A stretch of DNA of 64,000 nt from Manduca sexta. Its lineage: Eukaryota > Arthropoda > Insecta > Lepidoptera > Sphingidae. Position 1 is the stretch's first letter, and every line of letters starts with the position of its first letter. The position numbers and the translations under genes were made by a program. The notes under the pieces were generated by a model, which was not told where the DNA came from, did not search any database, and was given only the letters and a program-made list of their open reading frames with translations. Where the stretch lies: NCBI RefSeq assembly GCF_014839805.1, contig NC_051131.1, forward strand, positions 4,514,913 to 4,578,912, given 5' to 3'. This document shows, piece by piece, positions 24,103 to 34,106 of this stretch.

Positions 24103-24424
24103 TTAAATACTTCTCGTTTCTTTTGTTGTCAGCCCATCATTGAATGCTGCACATGTCAATAAATAATCGCATAATATATTTTCTCCGTCTTCTGTAAATA
24201 CCGTAGGACTGACATAACTCATAGACGCAGCCACATCAGTTGCATTATCTTGAAAAGCCTTTTTCTTCTTAATAAACCTATGTAAAGACATGTAGTTGAG
24301 ATTGCAAGAGGATGCGGCATTTGGAAGACTTTGACCTCTTATTAGCAACTTCTTCAAAGGCCAATTCATAAATATTGACACTAACGAGGCCCCTATCAGT
24401 CTTTTGCGTGTAATTATTCGGCAT
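24103..24424 (-). pseudogene. pogo-type transposase N-terminal fragment (frameshifted)
   Basis: Translation in two frames gives MPNNYTQKTDRGLVS at the start, as in insect pogo/jerky-like transposases that begin with a basic KTDRG segment before a psq helix-turn-helix. The frame then changes near 24330 to give LPNAASSCNLNYMSLHRF, a typical recognition-helix region, and a Val/Ser/Pro segment ending TEDGENILCDYLL. It stops at 24103 without the DDE domain, so it is inactive. Confidence 0.6.
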
Positions 24425-25180
24425 TCTAAAACAATAAATAGATAATTCAGCATTCAACATTAAACCGCATACCCAAACAAGTTCCTAACAAAAAAATCAT
24501 TTTAAAGACGAATTTTAATTATCGCATACTTTAAAGTCAAAGTAGGGTGTAAGAATTAATTAAAACAAACGAATTTATACACATAAATAGAAAACAAACA
24601 TTGCAAATAGCATGTAAAAACAAGGTAATCAGAAAATGAACTTAGCCTAGGAGAGTTGTGACACGCTGTCACAACTTTCCTAGGTGCCAGAAATCGTGAC
24701 CTGGTCAAAATAATATTGCTTAATTTCGAAACAAGATCCAAACACAAAAATACAGTGCCATGCTTTGAAACTTCATAAACCGCAAAATATAAGAAAAAAT
24801 TGCAAATCCACCTGGACATAACATGTATCGATATAAATACAATCAAAATTTTGATATAAAACTTACTTTTCAGTTTTTTTTCCATGCGGACGTCGTACTT
24901 ACGAAACCGCTGGCCGTGCGCCACTGGCGCTCACAGTATCGAGTAGTGTGTCTCTAAAGAAACAATCGTGCGCTGTAGCCAGTTCCCTAACGGTCGGAGG
25001 TTCTGAGAAATCGTCTTTGTCACAACTCTCCTCTGTCACAAACCTCCTCGGTCTCCCCTACACAGGCTGATCCCGGAACGCGACACACTTACGTGGACCA
25101 ATGTAACGGGTTTTAATACCTCGTGTACGCTGGCCGATATCAGGGCGGATATAAAATATATTCTAACGCCAGCATAAATA

Positions 25181-25689
25181 TTTTATTAGTGTGCCAGCAA
25201 ATCTAGAAATGGATCATTTGACCAGGAATAACCAGGGCTTATTGATACGCACAACGCAATTAGTGAAGCCGGTGCGTTAATGAACTTAAAAGATGGAATA
25301 AAAATTAGTCTAATATTTGGACCTATTAAATTAATCACAGAAAAGCCGCTGGTCCTTATCCAATTTCTGGTGGCGACACCGCCCTGCTCATCCGAATCTC
25401 TGATGGTTTGTATTCAACCATACATACACGCTTGCACGTGGACGGAGCCAGAGGCAAAAGTTAGTTAATTAAGAAATAGTATTCATAAAATCATTGCCAA
25501 GAACAGAAAATACGATTGGAAGTATCGTATTTCCATATTTTAATAGCAGAACATGCATTTAAATAGTGAATATGCATCCCATTTTAATTATATTACTTCG
25601 CCGTTTAATTAGGAAATACTTTCCTGATAAAATTGTAGAATGGCACGAACAAAGACGTGATCCTATACATGTTTTTGTATATTTATTTA
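25181..25689. other. Intergenic, no gene seen
   Basis: AT-rich, between the split repeat and copy C of the 123-bp-repeat element. Confidence 0.3.
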
Positions 25690-26482
25690 CTAGCTTTTGC
25701 CCGCGGCTCCGCTCGCGTTATAAAGTTTTTCAGGCTAAAGTTTACCGTTATAAAAGTAGTAGTTTCCCGGGAGCCTATGTTCTTCCCAGGGTCCCAAACT
25801 GTCTCCATAACAAATTTCCTCTTAATATGTTGGGTAGTTTTTGAGTTTAACACGTTCAGGCAGACAGATGCAGCGGGGGACTTTTGTTTTATAATATATT
25901 TTTTAGAACTTTTTAAGAGGAACAATCCCGTCATACATCATTGTTGCATAACTTTAACCGTTTACGCAGCGCACGCAACGGAAGCTCTCAAAAATAATAA
26001 ATTGTCCCCGTTTTTGCAACATGTTTCATTACTGCTCCGCTCCTATTGGTCATAGCGTGATGATATATAGCTTATATCACTCCACAAATAAAGGGCTATC
26101 CAACACAAAACAAATTTTTCAGTTCAAACTGATAGTTCCTGAGATTAGCCATTACTGCTCCGCTCCTATTGGTCATAGCGTGATGATATATAACTTAGGG
26201 CACTCCACAAACAAAGGGCTATTCAACACAAAAAGAATTTTTCAGTTCGAATCGGTAGTTCCTGAGATTAGCCATTACTGCTCCGCTCCTATTGGGTATA
26301 GCGTGATGATATATAGCCTATAGCACTCCACGAACAAAGGGCTATCCAACGCAAAAATAATTTTTCAGTTTGGACCGGTAGTTCCTGAGATTAGCGCGTT
26401 CAAACAAACAAACAAACAAACAAACAAACAAACAAACAAACAAACAAACAAACTCTTCAGCTTTATATAATAGTATATAGAT
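25690..26482 (+). mobile_element. 123-bp-repeat interspersed element, copy C
   Basis: Same head and tail as copy A, in the same orientation, but with only three 123-bp units (26029, 26152, 26275) and a longer (AAAC)n run (26401-26453). Confidence 0.75.
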
Positions 26483-26858
26483 TATAATAATTGTTTAAAT
26501 GGTATGTCATATTGTCATACATATTACTTTTCGCTTTATTTTTTAAGGAAGTTAAAAATAATAAAGTAGAGTATAATAATAAATTTACTGTAAATTACGA
26601 TCTATACTAACATAGGCATATCAATATTCTAGTATGTAAGTACAAGTAATGATAGAAGTATATGATTTATTTTTTTAATAATTCTCGAACATTTATGTGA
26701 GTAACGATACTACACAATCACGTTTTAGGAATTCATTTTGGCACAAATATTTCTCCGATGTGCTGTGAATCAAATGTGTCGGCTCAGCATTCGTAAAATT
26801 ACTGTATGAAAGGGCACGTAATGTTGTACTTACTCGTATGAAACGTTTATTAAATTCA

Positions 26859-26866
26859 TATAAAAG
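26859..26866 (+). promoter_or_regulatory. TATA box of the 854-aa gene
   Basis: TATAAAAG stands 53 bases before the ATG at 26912, the same arrangement as in the 227-aa and 239-aa genes. Confidence 0.65.
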
Positions 26867-26911
26867 CCGCGTAAGACTCATCTCAACATCAAACGAACCA
26901 TCGTCAACACG

Positions 26912-29476
26912 ATGGAGACACTAGTGGTGCTCACTGCTTTGGTGTGTGGCGCCATAGCAGCCCCAGCACTACACGAACAAGGCTTTCAAGAATTCAAGAC
27001 AACACAAGATTTTTCGGAAGATTTGACGCTACGTGAGAAGAAGTCTCCGGCCGGTAATCATGGATTTACTGAATTTTCTAATATCGACACATCACCAAGT
27101 CATGCTTTCGAATTGGATTCATTTCCTGAAACAGCTCGAAGTTTAAATTTTAAGAAGCCTATTATTGTCAAAAAGAAAGTTGGATATCATTTGTATCGGG
27201 ATTCTGACGAGGAAAAAGAACAGGCCAATTCACGTGAAAGCTGCAAGGAAAGAGTCAAAGTGAAACTGTGTGACGAGAAAATCTTACCAAAATCTTCAGA
27301 TTTAATGAGGACCACGACAATTGAAGATATCGGTGATCATGTTATGTCAGAAGATGAAATGAAGCACAGTCTGAAAATGGCTAAGGAAGCCATAGCAAAC
27401 TTAGAAAGGGATTTAAGGAAGATGGAACAAAAACCTGAAACAAAATTAACTCAGAGAGAACACGATGACGTTGATGCTCACATCCATGAAGATATTGATG
27501 CTGCAAGACAAGTTCTTGAACATATTCATAAAAATTTTGGTGATATGGAAACAATGAGTATTCATACAACAACGGCAAAAGATTCAGATTCACTGCACAA
27601 TGTTCACGTTACGATAGCAAAAACTGAAGAAGAAAGAATGGCTCAATGGAAAGAAGCTATGAAAAATATTCAAAAAAATTCAGAAATTGCAAGGAATATC
27701 GAAGACAGTTTTAAATCTTTCAATGATTTTCAAATGACACAAACTCCTAACATGAATGACAATATCGATAGCCATCCAATATTTCATGAAATGCGTGCAG
27801 GAAATATTGAATTGATCGACAAAACTCAAGATAAGCCCAAGCAATGCGACAGTAAATTGCTTGATGCAAAAGAGGCCAACAATCAAGGTGAAAGAAAAGA
27901 TTCTACCGATGATATGAATAGTTTTGCTTCTACCATCGTAGAATCACACGTAAATGCAAACAACGATAACCTTGGTAGAAATAATAATGGAGAAACAAAT
28001 TTTCATGAGAACCCTACTACAAATACGATGATTGGATCTTTAAATGAAGATGACAGTCATATCCAACGAAGCAAAAGTTCTGATATTCATTTTGATGGAA
28101 AAAAGCAATTTGACACCGCTGACTCAGAACAGAGTAAAATTAATTCTATGAGAAATGTGGAACAGGGTTCTGGAAAAGACCTTCATATTAATAACAGTGA
28201 AACGATGACCACTGATGGAGATATCTTGACTCCTAATTCAATTGTACCAGAGATTCATATGAAATCAACAGAACCAGATAAAACAAGAAATGCTGCCGAC
28301 TGCTTGGACAAGGATGTCGTAAAAACTTTCAATGATGATAAAACCAACACAAACAAACCCGAGGATATGAACACATTGACTAAATCCGCAACAAATAATG
28401 ATAGTTTAGATACTCATGAGAATAATCAATTACAAGCAGAACATGGTAAATCTGTTGACACTTTAGATACTACTCCATCAAATCAGCTTTTGCATCAAAC
28501 CAGGAGTAATAATGATGATGCAATGACAGGCGAAACTCAACACGTGCAGCATGCAATCGCCAAACCTTTTGGTGATACGGAAATAAACCAGTTCCAGGGA
28601 AAAATGGGACAAAACGAACAGATGATGCCTAAATCTCAATTGACTATCCAAGGACAAGATTTTCAACCACTACACAAAGAATTACATACAGGAATGAAAT
28701 CGTCTGATAATGATAATACACCGAAACAACCCTCAAAACATGCATTTAATATGCGTTGGTCCTCTGATCAGAAGACAAACAATGAACATAAGTTATCCAA
28801 TGGAATGGATGATTTTCCATCGGACGTTCAAAATAGGGCTCCATCTTTAAACACGCACTTTATGAATGGGCCTCATATGATGCCTTCAATGACATCTTCG
28901 AGTAATTTTGATGCATCAAGCACTCACGCGCACATCCATACATCACATATGAATAGAATTCATGGTCCTTTGACTCATGGAAAATCGCAAGATATGGATA
29001 GCATGGCACAACCTAATTTTCATATGAATATGAGAGACGCAGGAGTCAATTTCGGTCCTGATAATAATATGATGCATTGGAAACCGACACATGAAAGTGC
29101 TAGAACTGCCTACGGTCCACTCGCACCGGTAGCTGGTTCTGTCGCGTCTCCAAGCGCGGTTGGGCTTTTCCCAAATGCCAATGTAGGGGGCTGTAGTATC
29201 CCGTTATTGCTGAGCTGTTCTCCATCAGTGACTTCAGGTAGTTTGGCGAAAGCATTGCCTGCAGGATACGCTTCGCCAGCATACAGAACCGAAGACGAGT
29301 TTAGTTTCTTCCCCAACAAGAGGGAGGTGAAAAAAATGAATGAAATTTCGGACACCACAAATATTAAAACACCAACAAACACGAAACAGAAAATCAAAAC
29401 AAATTTCGGACACCAAACAGTAATGGATTTGGAACGGATAACGGGAAGATTATACTATAGCTTGACGATTTTATAA
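26912..29476 (+). CDS. VMP90-like large secreted eggshell protein candidate
   Basis: Single-exon ORF of 854 aa. The signal peptide is residues 1-17 (METLVVLTALVCGAIAA). The long mature chain is polar and disordered, rich in Asn, Asp, His, Met, Lys, Ser and Thr, with few Cys. A charged, probably coiled-coil segment spans about 145-210. Near the C-terminus (about 749-776) lies the block GLFPNAN, GGC, IPLLLSCSPS and Gly, almost identical to that of the 227-aa gene. A basic Lys/Asn/Thr tail follows. The size, about 96 kDa, fits silkmoth vitelline membrane protein VMP90, a structural part of the follicle and egg envelope; I infer this from size, neighbours and motif. No classical insect VM domain was seen. 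A candidate AATAAA is at 29632-29637. Confidence 0.8.
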   Translation: METLVVLTALVCGAIAAPALHEQGFQEFKTTQDFSEDLTLREKKSPAGNHGFTEFSNIDTSPSHAFELDSFPETARSLNFKKPIIVKKKVGYHLYRDSDEEKEQANSRESCKERVKVKLCDEKILPKSSDLMRTTTIEDIGDHVMSEDEMKHSLKMAKEAIANLERDLRKMEQKPETKLTQREHDDVDAHIHEDIDAARQVLEHIHKNFGDMETMSIHTTTAKDSDSLHNVHVTIAKTEEERMAQWKEAMKNIQKNSEIARNIEDSFKSFNDFQMTQTPNMNDNIDSHPIFHEMRAGNIELIDKTQDKPKQCDSKLLDAKEANNQGERKDSTDDMNSFASTIVESHVNANNDNLGRNNNGETNFHENPTTNTMIGSLNEDDSHIQRSKSSDIHFDGKKQFDTADSEQSKINSMRNVEQGSGKDLHINNSETMTTDGDILTPNSIVPEIHMKSTEPDKTRNAADCLDKDVVKTFNDDKTNTNKPEDMNTLTKSATNNDSLDTHENNQLQAEHGKSVDTLDTTPSNQLLHQTRSNNDDAMTGETQHVQHAIAKPFGDTEINQFQGKMGQNEQMMPKSQLTIQGQDFQPLHKELHTGMKSSDNDNTPKQPSKHAFNMRWSSDQKTNNEHKLSNGMDDFPSDVQNRAPSLNTHFMNGPHMMPSMTSSSNFDASSTHAHIHTSHMNRIHGPLTHGKSQDMDSMAQPNFHMNMRDAGVNFGPDNNMMHWKPTHESARTAYGPLAPVAGSVASPSAVGLFPNANVGGCSIPLLLSCSPSVTSGSLAKALPAGYASPAYRTEDEFSFFPNKREVKKMNEISDTTNIKTPTNTKQKIKTNFGHQTVMDLERITGRLYYSLTIL

Positions 29477-29756
29477 TTTATTCAGTTTTCTATTAAAATT
29501 ATTTATATATTTTATGCTGTAAGACATCACAAACTAAATATTTAAATATTATATTGTACGATACAATAGTGTAAAACATTTCATGAATTACATTTTTGTA
29601 GACTTTCGATTTACTGAATGCGTACCTTTATAATAAAGCGATTGTATTTGAATTGACCCAACATACTGCTGAACAGAGTAATATGAGGCGAATTGCAAAA
29701 TAAACGACATTATTCGAAATTGACATTTTATTTATATCACTTGTGCTAAACTAATC

Positions 29757-30698
29757 ATGGAATGTAGTGCAATTTTAGTGTCTATAATTGTAATCATTAG
29801 TTTTTTAACTTTATTCGATTCTGGACGGTGTACAGAATTAGTCAGTTTGCAAAAAAAGGATACAACGAACGTAGAGGATAATGGTAAACAAGCTCATAAA
29901 CTAACATCTGATGCCCCAACGACACTTCAAGTCAATGGACCCTCGAGTAATTTACATAAAAAAGGAGTCTTAAACGATATTATATTGCCGTACAGGTATT
30001 CACATGATTCAACATTGCCTGAGGAGCCGCAAAACGTTTTATATAATGAATATCCGATTCCATCGAGCAAGAACATACCAGTGCCGACTATATGGTACAG
30101 CCAATGGACGCCATATACGCAACAATCACGATCTGATGTGGATATTTATCCTTACGTACACCCTTTGTATTCCAAGCTGCCTGTATCTATGATGAATTCT
30201 CTGCCTCCAGTTCATCTAACGCATTTTTCCAGTGTCTTACCCAGGCAGGAAGCTAACTTCAGATCCCATACGGATATGTCGGAAGAGGAAAGAATATTAC
30301 TTCCCAATGACAGAGTGACTCGATCGAGTGAAGAAGATTTTATTGAGCAATTAGAACATGATGCCATAATGAATAACATTTTACCAACAATGCCATTTCC
30401 TTTTTTTCGTGAAAGCCAGAGGTCTTATCCCGCACCCATATCGCATCATTCTGGCAGCAACCCTTTTATGGCTTTGTTCCGGTCAGGAATAACTACTGAT
30501 TATAATTCTATACCATTGTTATTGGGTTGCACTCCGACAATAACAGAAGGTACTATGGAAATCAATATCTTTCCTCAACAATACCACTACAATGTACACG
30601 AAAAACTAACGGAATCTTTGAATAAAGAAACGCAAACCGATATGACAAGCACACTTTCAATTAAAAGTCCTCAAATGGAACTTTCTAGAGACGTTTAG
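29757..30698 (+). CDS. Secreted protein with eggshell-type C-terminal motif
   Basis: Single-exon ORF of 313 aa. A hydrophobic leader (MECSAILVSIIVIISFLTLF, then an Arg-Cys) covers about residues 1-26. The mature chain is Pro, Tyr, Ser and His-rich with basic sites such as DRVTR near 180. At about 246-266 it has NSIPLLLGCTP and a Gly a few residues on, a diverged form of the block in the 227-aa and 854-aa genes, without the PNAN-GGC lead. AATAAA follows at 30744-30749. It begins only 280 bases after the 854-aa gene, in the same direction, so the two may be old tandem duplicates. The function is inferred as eggshell or follicle secretion. Confidence 0.78.
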   Translation: MECSAILVSIIVIISFLTLFDSGRCTELVSLQKKDTTNVEDNGKQAHKLTSDAPTTLQVNGPSSNLHKKGVLNDIILPYRYSHDSTLPEEPQNVLYNEYPIPSSKNIPVPTIWYSQWTPYTQQSRSDVDIYPYVHPLYSKLPVSMMNSLPPVHLTHFSSVLPRQEANFRSHTDMSEEERILLPNDRVTRSSEEDFIEQLEHDAIMNNILPTMPFPFFRESQRSYPAPISHHSGSNPFMALFRSGITTDYNSIPLLLGCTPTITEGTMEINIFPQQYHYNVHEKLTESLNKETQTDMTSTLSIKSPQMELSRDV

Positions 30699-31167
30699 TT
30701 TTGCATTTATGTTTTTGTAAAAATGTATTAGTGAAGTGTTCTAAATAAAACCATTGTGAATTTGACTTTGTTTTTATCTTACCAGTGTATGTAGATATTT
30801 ATATGTGTGTATTCCTACATAATACCTATATGTATTTATTTATTAATATTGGGATAACAAAGAGTTACACAATATGTATTAAATCAAATACAATACAGTT
30901 AATACAGTGAATAGTAACTGTGTAACCCACAACGTTATCCATTTAATTACTATTTATTGGTAATTGATGATATTTTTCTTATCCCATTTATGTGATATCC
31001 AAGGGATTCCATATAAATTTTATCTGTATACATGATTATTATCTTAAACCACACAGACTTTTTAATATCTCACAGCTTTCTCATCTGTCACCACTTTTCG
31101 TTTTTACGATATTTGAATGCTAACTGTAGCTTAAATAACGTACGTAATATTTTTTTGGTACAAACAG
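30699..31167. other. 3' flank of the 313-aa gene
   Basis: AT-rich. A block at 30959-31010 (TTGATGATATTTTTCTTATCCC) recurs at 31744-31800. No gene beyond the fragment at 31168 is supported. Confidence 0.35.
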
Positions 31168-31277
31168 CTATGTCAACGTGCCCACCCGGTGAAGTTATGG
31201 GATCAAATCTACAATGCATAACGAGACGACGAACAACCAAAACAAATGAATCTCATTGGGAACACTACGATGATTGA
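31168..31277 (+). pseudogene. Lone exon with C-x-P-G-x8-C signature
   Basis: After an acceptor-like ACAG at 31167 the frame reads STCPPGEVMGSNLQC, then an Arg/Thr-rich tail and a TGA at 31277. The Cys spacing is the same as in the peptides at 33500 and 58599. No signal-peptide exon is visible upstream, although the same frame is open back to 31032. This is either a gene with an unrecognised first exon or a remnant. Confidence 0.4.
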
Positions 31278-33156
31278 TAATACTGTTTTTTCACATCATA
31301 AAACGCACAATTGTTTGATAAAATTCACAAAGATTATTGTTCGTATTGATTTATTTTTACAATATATCGAGTAGTACAAAATCTTCAAATGTCAGAATAA
31401 ATCATAATCGGAAATTATCAGATAACTATTTCAAGTTTGGCATGTTAATAAACGTAAGACGTCAATCTTTGTTTTTCTGTATATGTAAGAAAGTTAATAA
31501 TGTGTTTGTTCCTTAAAAATAAATAAATAAAAATGTGTTTGTTCCAAGTGTCGTCTTATTACACGAGTTTTTGATAAAATAATGATTAAAAAAATTATTA
31601 TTCTAATTTAGATATGTCTAGAAGCGATGTGTTAATATTTACCGATATTCTGTAATCCTGATTAATAATATGTACACGAGTCTTGTTAATATTTCAACCA
31701 TTTAAGCAGTTTTTCTATTACAAGCAATAATTATAACGGTCAAGTAATTGATGACAATATTTTTCTTATCCCATTTACAAGATATAGATAATATTTATAT
31801 AGTGACTAAAAAATTAAAAGATATTAATAATGGCCTATTTACCCAAGGTAAAGATTGCAGAATTTGCCGAATTGCTATCTGGGAATGTGGCAAAATAGGT
31901 CAATGTTACCAGACGTGTTAGATGCAGTATTCGAAGTTTGTAACGATAAAATCGAATGGCGTGATTTTAATTCTTAGAAGCGATGCCGGCAAACAAAACC
32001 ATGTTTCCTTCCATGCGACAGGGTAAGCAAAGTAAACACTTGATTCAACGAATTCGTGTTAGACTTGTAACTATATGCTATAATACGATTGATTAGATAT
32101 CAATATCGTTAGACAATAATGTTAGTACATTGTATAAATAAATGTACATTATGTAATTCTTACGGATGTTCTTATTATTTATGAAATTGATATGCTGGGT
32201 AGGAGGAGTCTGTAGATTTAATTTTTATTTTATTTATTTGGCAACAAAATAATTGTACATTTTATAAAAGTAAAAATATATAAATATTTGAGATAATTGT
32301 ATGTAACTAAATTACGAAATTATTCACATTTTAACTAACTTTTAGATTGAAATGATGGCTAAATTGTAATAATGAATATGCAATTGCAAATGCTCGAGTC
32401 ATCAACTTTGTTTACTTTCAATATTTTGTTGTGGGTTATGGGATTTACCCTCGCGTATCCCGTCGGACGGGGTCAGAAATCAGATTCAGAGAATATGGAT
32501 TATTTTATTTGTTTCTAATTTATATAATTAATTAGATAAACTTAAGTCTTATATCCAGGTGTTCAAATATTTACTGACATCTATACCACTAGTTTTGACT
32601 CCTGTTGACACGATTCTAACAAGATCAAATTTTTTAATGGTGGTGATTAAAATTTTTTACTTATTCCGATAAATTTAAAATTAACTAAAGAACATGAGTA
32701 ATTTGACACCGCCATTGGAGATGGCTACATGGAATACCCCATGGTATTCCATGTAGCCATCTCCAATGGAGTGTAGATTCTAGATGGGAAAATAGGAAGA
32801 ATTAGGTTGCGTATGTTTCGTTTCGATACATTGAAGCTATAGACAAACACGTGCAGAATAACACATTCAAGGAAACAAAATATATATGTTTAGACATTTA
32901 TATCTCCGGTTTCAATTATCTCTGTAGTGTTTAGTGTTATTGACAGGTCCATAAAAAGAGTTGAAAAGACGGTGCTGTTTATTTAGTATTTTCCTCTCTG
33001 TATATAGTAAAAAGTGAATAACCAACTTTTTCAAAACATTTTACATTTCATCAGCACATCAACTTCAAAGCACCTTGTCTTAGAAACGGTAATTCGAAAG
33101 CATGAATTATATTTAACTACCATTTATAATACGCACACTTTTTATTAAATTCAACG
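31278..33156. other. Intergenic, no gene seen
   Basis: AT-rich. It holds a second copy of the 30959 block (31744-31800) and a 27-bp perfect hairpin (32712-32769). No coding exon is supported. Confidence 0.35.
32712..32769. repeat. Perfect 27-bp stem hairpin
   Basis: The arm 32712-32738 (CCATTGGAGATGGCTACATG and on) is exactly complementary to 32743-32769, with a 4-base CCAT loop. It could be a very short foldback element or an RNA hairpin. Confidence 0.9.
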
Positions 33157-33330
33157 TTAAGAGGAATATTTTCGAGGACAAAGTTTCTCTGTAAGAGTTA
33201 CGTCAAAACTACGTAACCAGACATCGTCAACGTTTTCTAAAAATCCTAGCAATGTTTGATAATATTGCATCAAATCCTGGGAAATCGAAAATACGTACAC
33301 ATAGATGACGTATAAGATTATGCACATCAT
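33157..33330 (-). CDS. Candidate 57-aa secreted peptide
   Basis: On the minus strand the ATG at 33330 opens a hydrophobic leader (MMCIILYVIYVYVFSIS) followed by a 40-residue chain with one Cys and sensible charge (FLENVDDVWLRSF, TEKLCPRKYSS), ending TAA. It could also be a terminal exon, because a good acceptor (polypyrimidine then CCCAG) stands exactly at the leader/mature boundary. It lies 170 bases from the 93-aa peptide gene, head to head. No known family. Confidence 0.3.
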   Translation of the reverse strand: MMCIILYVIYVYVFSISQDLMQYYQTLLGFLENVDDVWLRSFDVTLTEKLCPRKYSS

Positions 33331-33499
33331 GCCATATGTTCGGCAGTCGGCTTGGCACCTAAGCCGTCCCGTACTGAGAAGTCGTGACGTCAAGACTGCG
33401 TACTCCAGAGATAAGTTCTACATTTAAAAAGCGGCCGTGCATGTTTCGAGCATCATTCAGATACCGATACGCAAACGTGTGCATCTCAAGTCGTGAACA

Positions 33500-34106
33500 A
33501 TGTCGAAAATTGTTTTATTGTTGGTGTTGTTGTGTGGTGTGATGTGTTGCGGGATGCACATCCACCCAAGGGGCGCAGTTCATACGGAAGGCGAAATGAC
33601 GCATGATGAAATGAGAGAGCCGGTCACCTCGGATGATGGAATACCCATTGTGAGTTCAGTGTTTATATCTTTTATATTATAGATACATTTTAATATCTCC
33701 TAGTCCTTATCCCACTTAATTGTGCGCACGCCTTATCCCACTGGTGTAGGCAGAGACCGCAGAGACCACTGAGTGTCACAATCCACGACCCTGTTTCACC
33801 TCTTGCATCTTCCCCAATAAAAAAATAATCTTATTTGTTTAAGACAAGCCGTGCTACCATTTCCTCAAAGTCTATCTTAATATGTTTAAATTATGAAAAT
33901 ATATTCTTTTCTTCGAGTATAGAGTAGATACCTGAGTTCTGACGTACAATTCAATGGTTTTTATTAATTTCCAGGACGTTCTTCGTAATCTAAAGCCGAC
34001 GCGGTTCGTTCCGATAAACAGCGTGCTGTTTTTCAAGTCTTATCCACCCTGCGAACCTGGATTTGAAAGGGATCTAATTGGAGTTTGCAGAGAAGTATGG
34101 GACTGA
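33500..34106 (+). CDS. Small secreted peptide (93 aa) with C-x-P-G-x8-C signature
   Basis: Two exons, 33500-33649 and 33975-34106, joined in phase 0 with GTGAGT and CCAG signals. Residues 1-17 are a signal peptide (MSKIVLLLVLLCGVMCC). The mature part is His/Glu/Asp-rich at first. The second exon ends PPCEPGFERDLIGVCREVW and one more residue. The two Cys are 12 residues apart, as in the 98-aa peptide at 58599 and the fragment at 31168. The CREV(W/F) ending is shared with the 58599 gene. The role is unknown; possibilities include a cuticle, eggshell or immune peptide. Confidence 0.7.

Larger units (their letters stand above)
23024..25058 (-). mobile_element. pogo-like DNA transposon, degenerate, with TA target duplication
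   Basis: The ends are inverted repeats: GGGGAGACC then AGGAAGGTTGTGACA on the left, and the complement of GGGGAGACCGAGGAGG on the right. TA flanks both sides inside an otherwise continuous repeat, so the empty site can be read. The minus strand carries remains of a pogo/CENP-B-type transposase N-terminus around 24424-24103 (KTDRG, a psq-like helix-turn-helix, then a stretch ending FNDGLTTKE), broken by a frameshift near 24330. No DDE catalytic domain is visible. Several TTGTGACA boxes lie inside the ends and near 24655. The TA duplication and psq-like domain fit the Tc1/mariner/pogo superfamily. Confidence 0.75.
22885..25180 (+). mobile_element. Dispersed repeat (ATGCCGGCCTATTAGAACC family), copy 2, split
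   Basis: The left half (22885-23023) and right half (25061-25180) rejoin to match the repeat at 16960-17205. The 2,035-bp pogo-like element sits between them. Confidence 0.7.

Noticed and set aside
24556..24924. 122-aa minus-strand ORF in the pogo-like element
   Set aside because: Only its first 18 or so residues look protein-like; the rest is hydrophobic AT-rich translation, so it is not called as a gene.
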